Positions 5,223-6,401 of a DNA stretch of 6,401 nt are shown here, piece after piece. A program made the position numbers and the translations under genes. Origin of the DNA: Desulfobacterales bacterium CG23_combo_of_CG06-09_8_20_14_all_52_9 (GTDB lineage: Bacteria > Desulfobacterota > Desulfobacteria > Desulfobacterales > UBA2156). The stretch lies in contig PCSF01000308.1 of NCBI GenBank assembly GCA_002771315.1, forward strand, positions 267 through 6,667. The letters run 5' to 3'. Within the stretch, counting starts at the first letter, position 1. Each line of letters opens with the position of its first letter. The notes beneath the pieces were generated by a model that was not told where the DNA came from, made no database searches, and worked only from the letters and a program-made list of their open reading frames with translations.

Positions 5223-6377
5223 TCAGGCGCTGGCATGCTCCTTTGGCCGCTTTAGATAGTCGGATACATCGTGCACTTTTTCCGGGTATCCGGCTATATA
5301 GCTTTCCGTCATCTGGTAGGCTTTGTCATCAGGGAACTGCTTTGGGGGGTGCTTGCAGAAATAGGCGGAAGGACCCTCAAGGACGCCTCCTTTTCCCCTC
5401 TTGAGAGCCAGCTTAATGCATCGGATGGCATCGATGGCCACCCCGGCCGAGTTGGGCGAGTCCTCCACGGAAAGCCGAAGCTCGAGTTCCATGGGCACAT
5501 CCCCGAAAAGCTTGCCCTCCATACGAATAAAGCAAACTTTGTTGTCTTTCTGCCAGGGGACATAGTCACTGGGTCCGATGTGGATGTTTTCATCTTTCAG
5601 CCGGCTGGATGTCACGGATTGAACCGCCTCGGTCTTGGACTCCTTTTTGGATGCGAGACGTTGCCGATTGAGCATATTTAAAAAATCCGTGTTTCCCCCT
5701 GTATTGAGCTGATAGGTACGCTCTAGTTTGACGCCCCTTTTTCGAAAAAGATCCGTAAGGACCCGATGGGTGATGGTGGCGCCCAGCTGTGACTTGATAT
5801 CGTCCCCGATGATGGGAATCCTTTTTTCTTCAAACCGCTTTATCCATTTCGGATCACTGGCGATAAACACCGGAATATTATTAATAAAAGCCACATTGGC
5901 CTCCAGAGCGCACTTTGCATAAAATTCGGTCGCCTTTTGCGATCCGACGGGCATGTAGTTGAGCAAAACATCGACCTTGGCGGCTTTCAGGGTATCAATG
6001 ATGTCCTCCCGGTCCGGTTCCGGGGCATCGGCTATAATGAAACGGGCATCTTCGTCATAATCTTTCATATGCTCAGATACGCCATCCAGGACCCGGCCCA
6101 TCTGAACCATGACACCCGATTCGGGGAGCTGATCGTAAAAAATCCGGGTACAATTCGGTTTGGCAAAAATGGCCTGGTTGACGTCTTTGCCTATCTTCCG
6201 CCGGTCGATATCAAAAGCAGCGACTACTTCAATGTCCGAGGGTTTGTAGCCTCCGATATCCCAGTGCATGAGACCGATAGCATCGTGAGGATTCTTGTCC
6301 CGGTAATAATAAATCCCTTGAATCAAAGCGCTCGCACAGTTTCCTATCCCCGCAATGGCAACTCTGATTCGATCCAT
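5223..6377 (-). CDS. ino1: Inositol-3-phosphate synthase (myo-inositol-1-phosphate synthase)
   Basis: This cytoplasmic NAD-dependent enzyme converts glucose 6-phosphate to 1D-myo-inositol 3-phosphate, the first step to inositol lipids and inositol-based solutes. It is 384 residues and full length for the short bacterial/actinobacterial type (Mycobacterium Ino1-like, not the longer yeast form). Visible motifs are the NAD-binding GIGNCAS (10-16), NYMPVGSQ (140-147), NNIPVFIASDP (166-176), GDDIKSQLGATITHR (191-205) with the conserved Lys195, NTGGNTDFLN (225-234), GPSDYVPW (268-275) and LRLSVEDSPNSAG (300-312). The start at 6377 has GGAGG nine bases upstream and the Rossmann motif begins at the usual position. 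It is convergent with the barrel gene, 22 bases between stops. Its promoter lies beyond the window edge. The product call is secure; its physiological use here is not shown. Confidence 0.96.
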   Translation of the reverse strand: MDRIRVAIAGIGNCASALIQGIYYYRDKNPHDAIGLMHWDIGGYKPSDIEVVAAFDIDRRKIGKDVNQAIFAKPNCTRIFYDQLPESGVMVQMGRVLDGVSEHMKDYDEDARFIIADAPEPDREDIIDTLKAAKVDVLLNYMPVGSQKATEFYAKCALEANVAFINNIPVFIASDPKWIKRFEEKRIPIIGDDIKSQLGATITHRVLTDLFRKRGVKLERTYQLNTGGNTDFLNMLNRQRLASKKESKTEAVQSVTSSRLKDENIHIGPSDYVPWQKDNKVCFIRMEGKLFGDVPMELELRLSVEDSPNSAGVAIDAIRCIKLALKRGKGGVLEGPSAYFCKHPPKQFPDDKAYQMTESYIAGYPEKVHDVSDYLKRPKEHASA

Positions 6378-6401
6378 CTTGTCACGCCTCCGTTTTATCT
6401 G

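Noticed and set aside
5203..5234. Hairpin between the convergent barrel and ino1 genes (GCCGCGCC facing GGCGCTGGC) as a bidirectional terminator
   Set aside because: The stem has a bulge and a 15-base loop, overlaps the ino1 end, and no T-tract follows on either strand.

Overview
The window looks like a piece of a Gram-negative chromosome. Two genes encode exported envelope proteins, one of them a probable outer-membrane beta-barrel. The mix of a tandem universal stress protein, a COG3357-type HTH/zinc-ribbon regulator, an inositol-1-phosphate synthase and a palindromic intergenic repeat recalls Desulfobacterota (the former Deltaproteobacteria, sulfate-reducer relatives). That placement is inference from gene content and repeat style; there is no rRNA or marker gene here to prove it.

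Layout. (1) Bases 1-1442, minus strand: most of an ion-transporter-superfamily antiporter (CitMHS_2 / 'sodium:proton antiporter' type). It has a signal-like N-terminus and a His-rich extension, and its C-terminus is cut by the window edge. It has no stop codon inside the window, so an ORF scan that requires a stop misses it. (2) Bases 1649-3210, minus strand: a likely three-gene operon read in the order tandem UspA protein, unknown 78-residue protein, HTH/zinc-ribbon regulator, with gaps of 38 and 57 bases. (3) Bases 3211-3554: a 344-base divergent intergenic region without a gene. It holds a 126-base imperfect palindrome and a good sigma70-type promoter facing right. (4) Bases 3555-5200, plus strand: a secreted Met-rich DUF4412-like protein and a predicted outer-membrane beta-barrel protein, separated by a second palindromic repeat that shares core motifs with the first. 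(5) Bases 5223-6377, minus strand: a complete inositol-3-phosphate synthase (ino1), convergent with the barrel gene and only 22 bases from it.

How the genes may work together: the Usp operon reads as a stress or energy-state module with its own small regulator. The downstream antiporter has its own intergenic region and could serve Na+/H+ homeostasis. The two plus-strand genes form an envelope pair. Ino1 makes the inositol phosphate used for inositol lipids or solutes. No mobile-element genes, CRISPR array, tRNA or rRNA is visible. I found no convincing new multi-gene system. The most notable non-gene signal is the pair of related long palindromes flanking the DUF4412-like gene.
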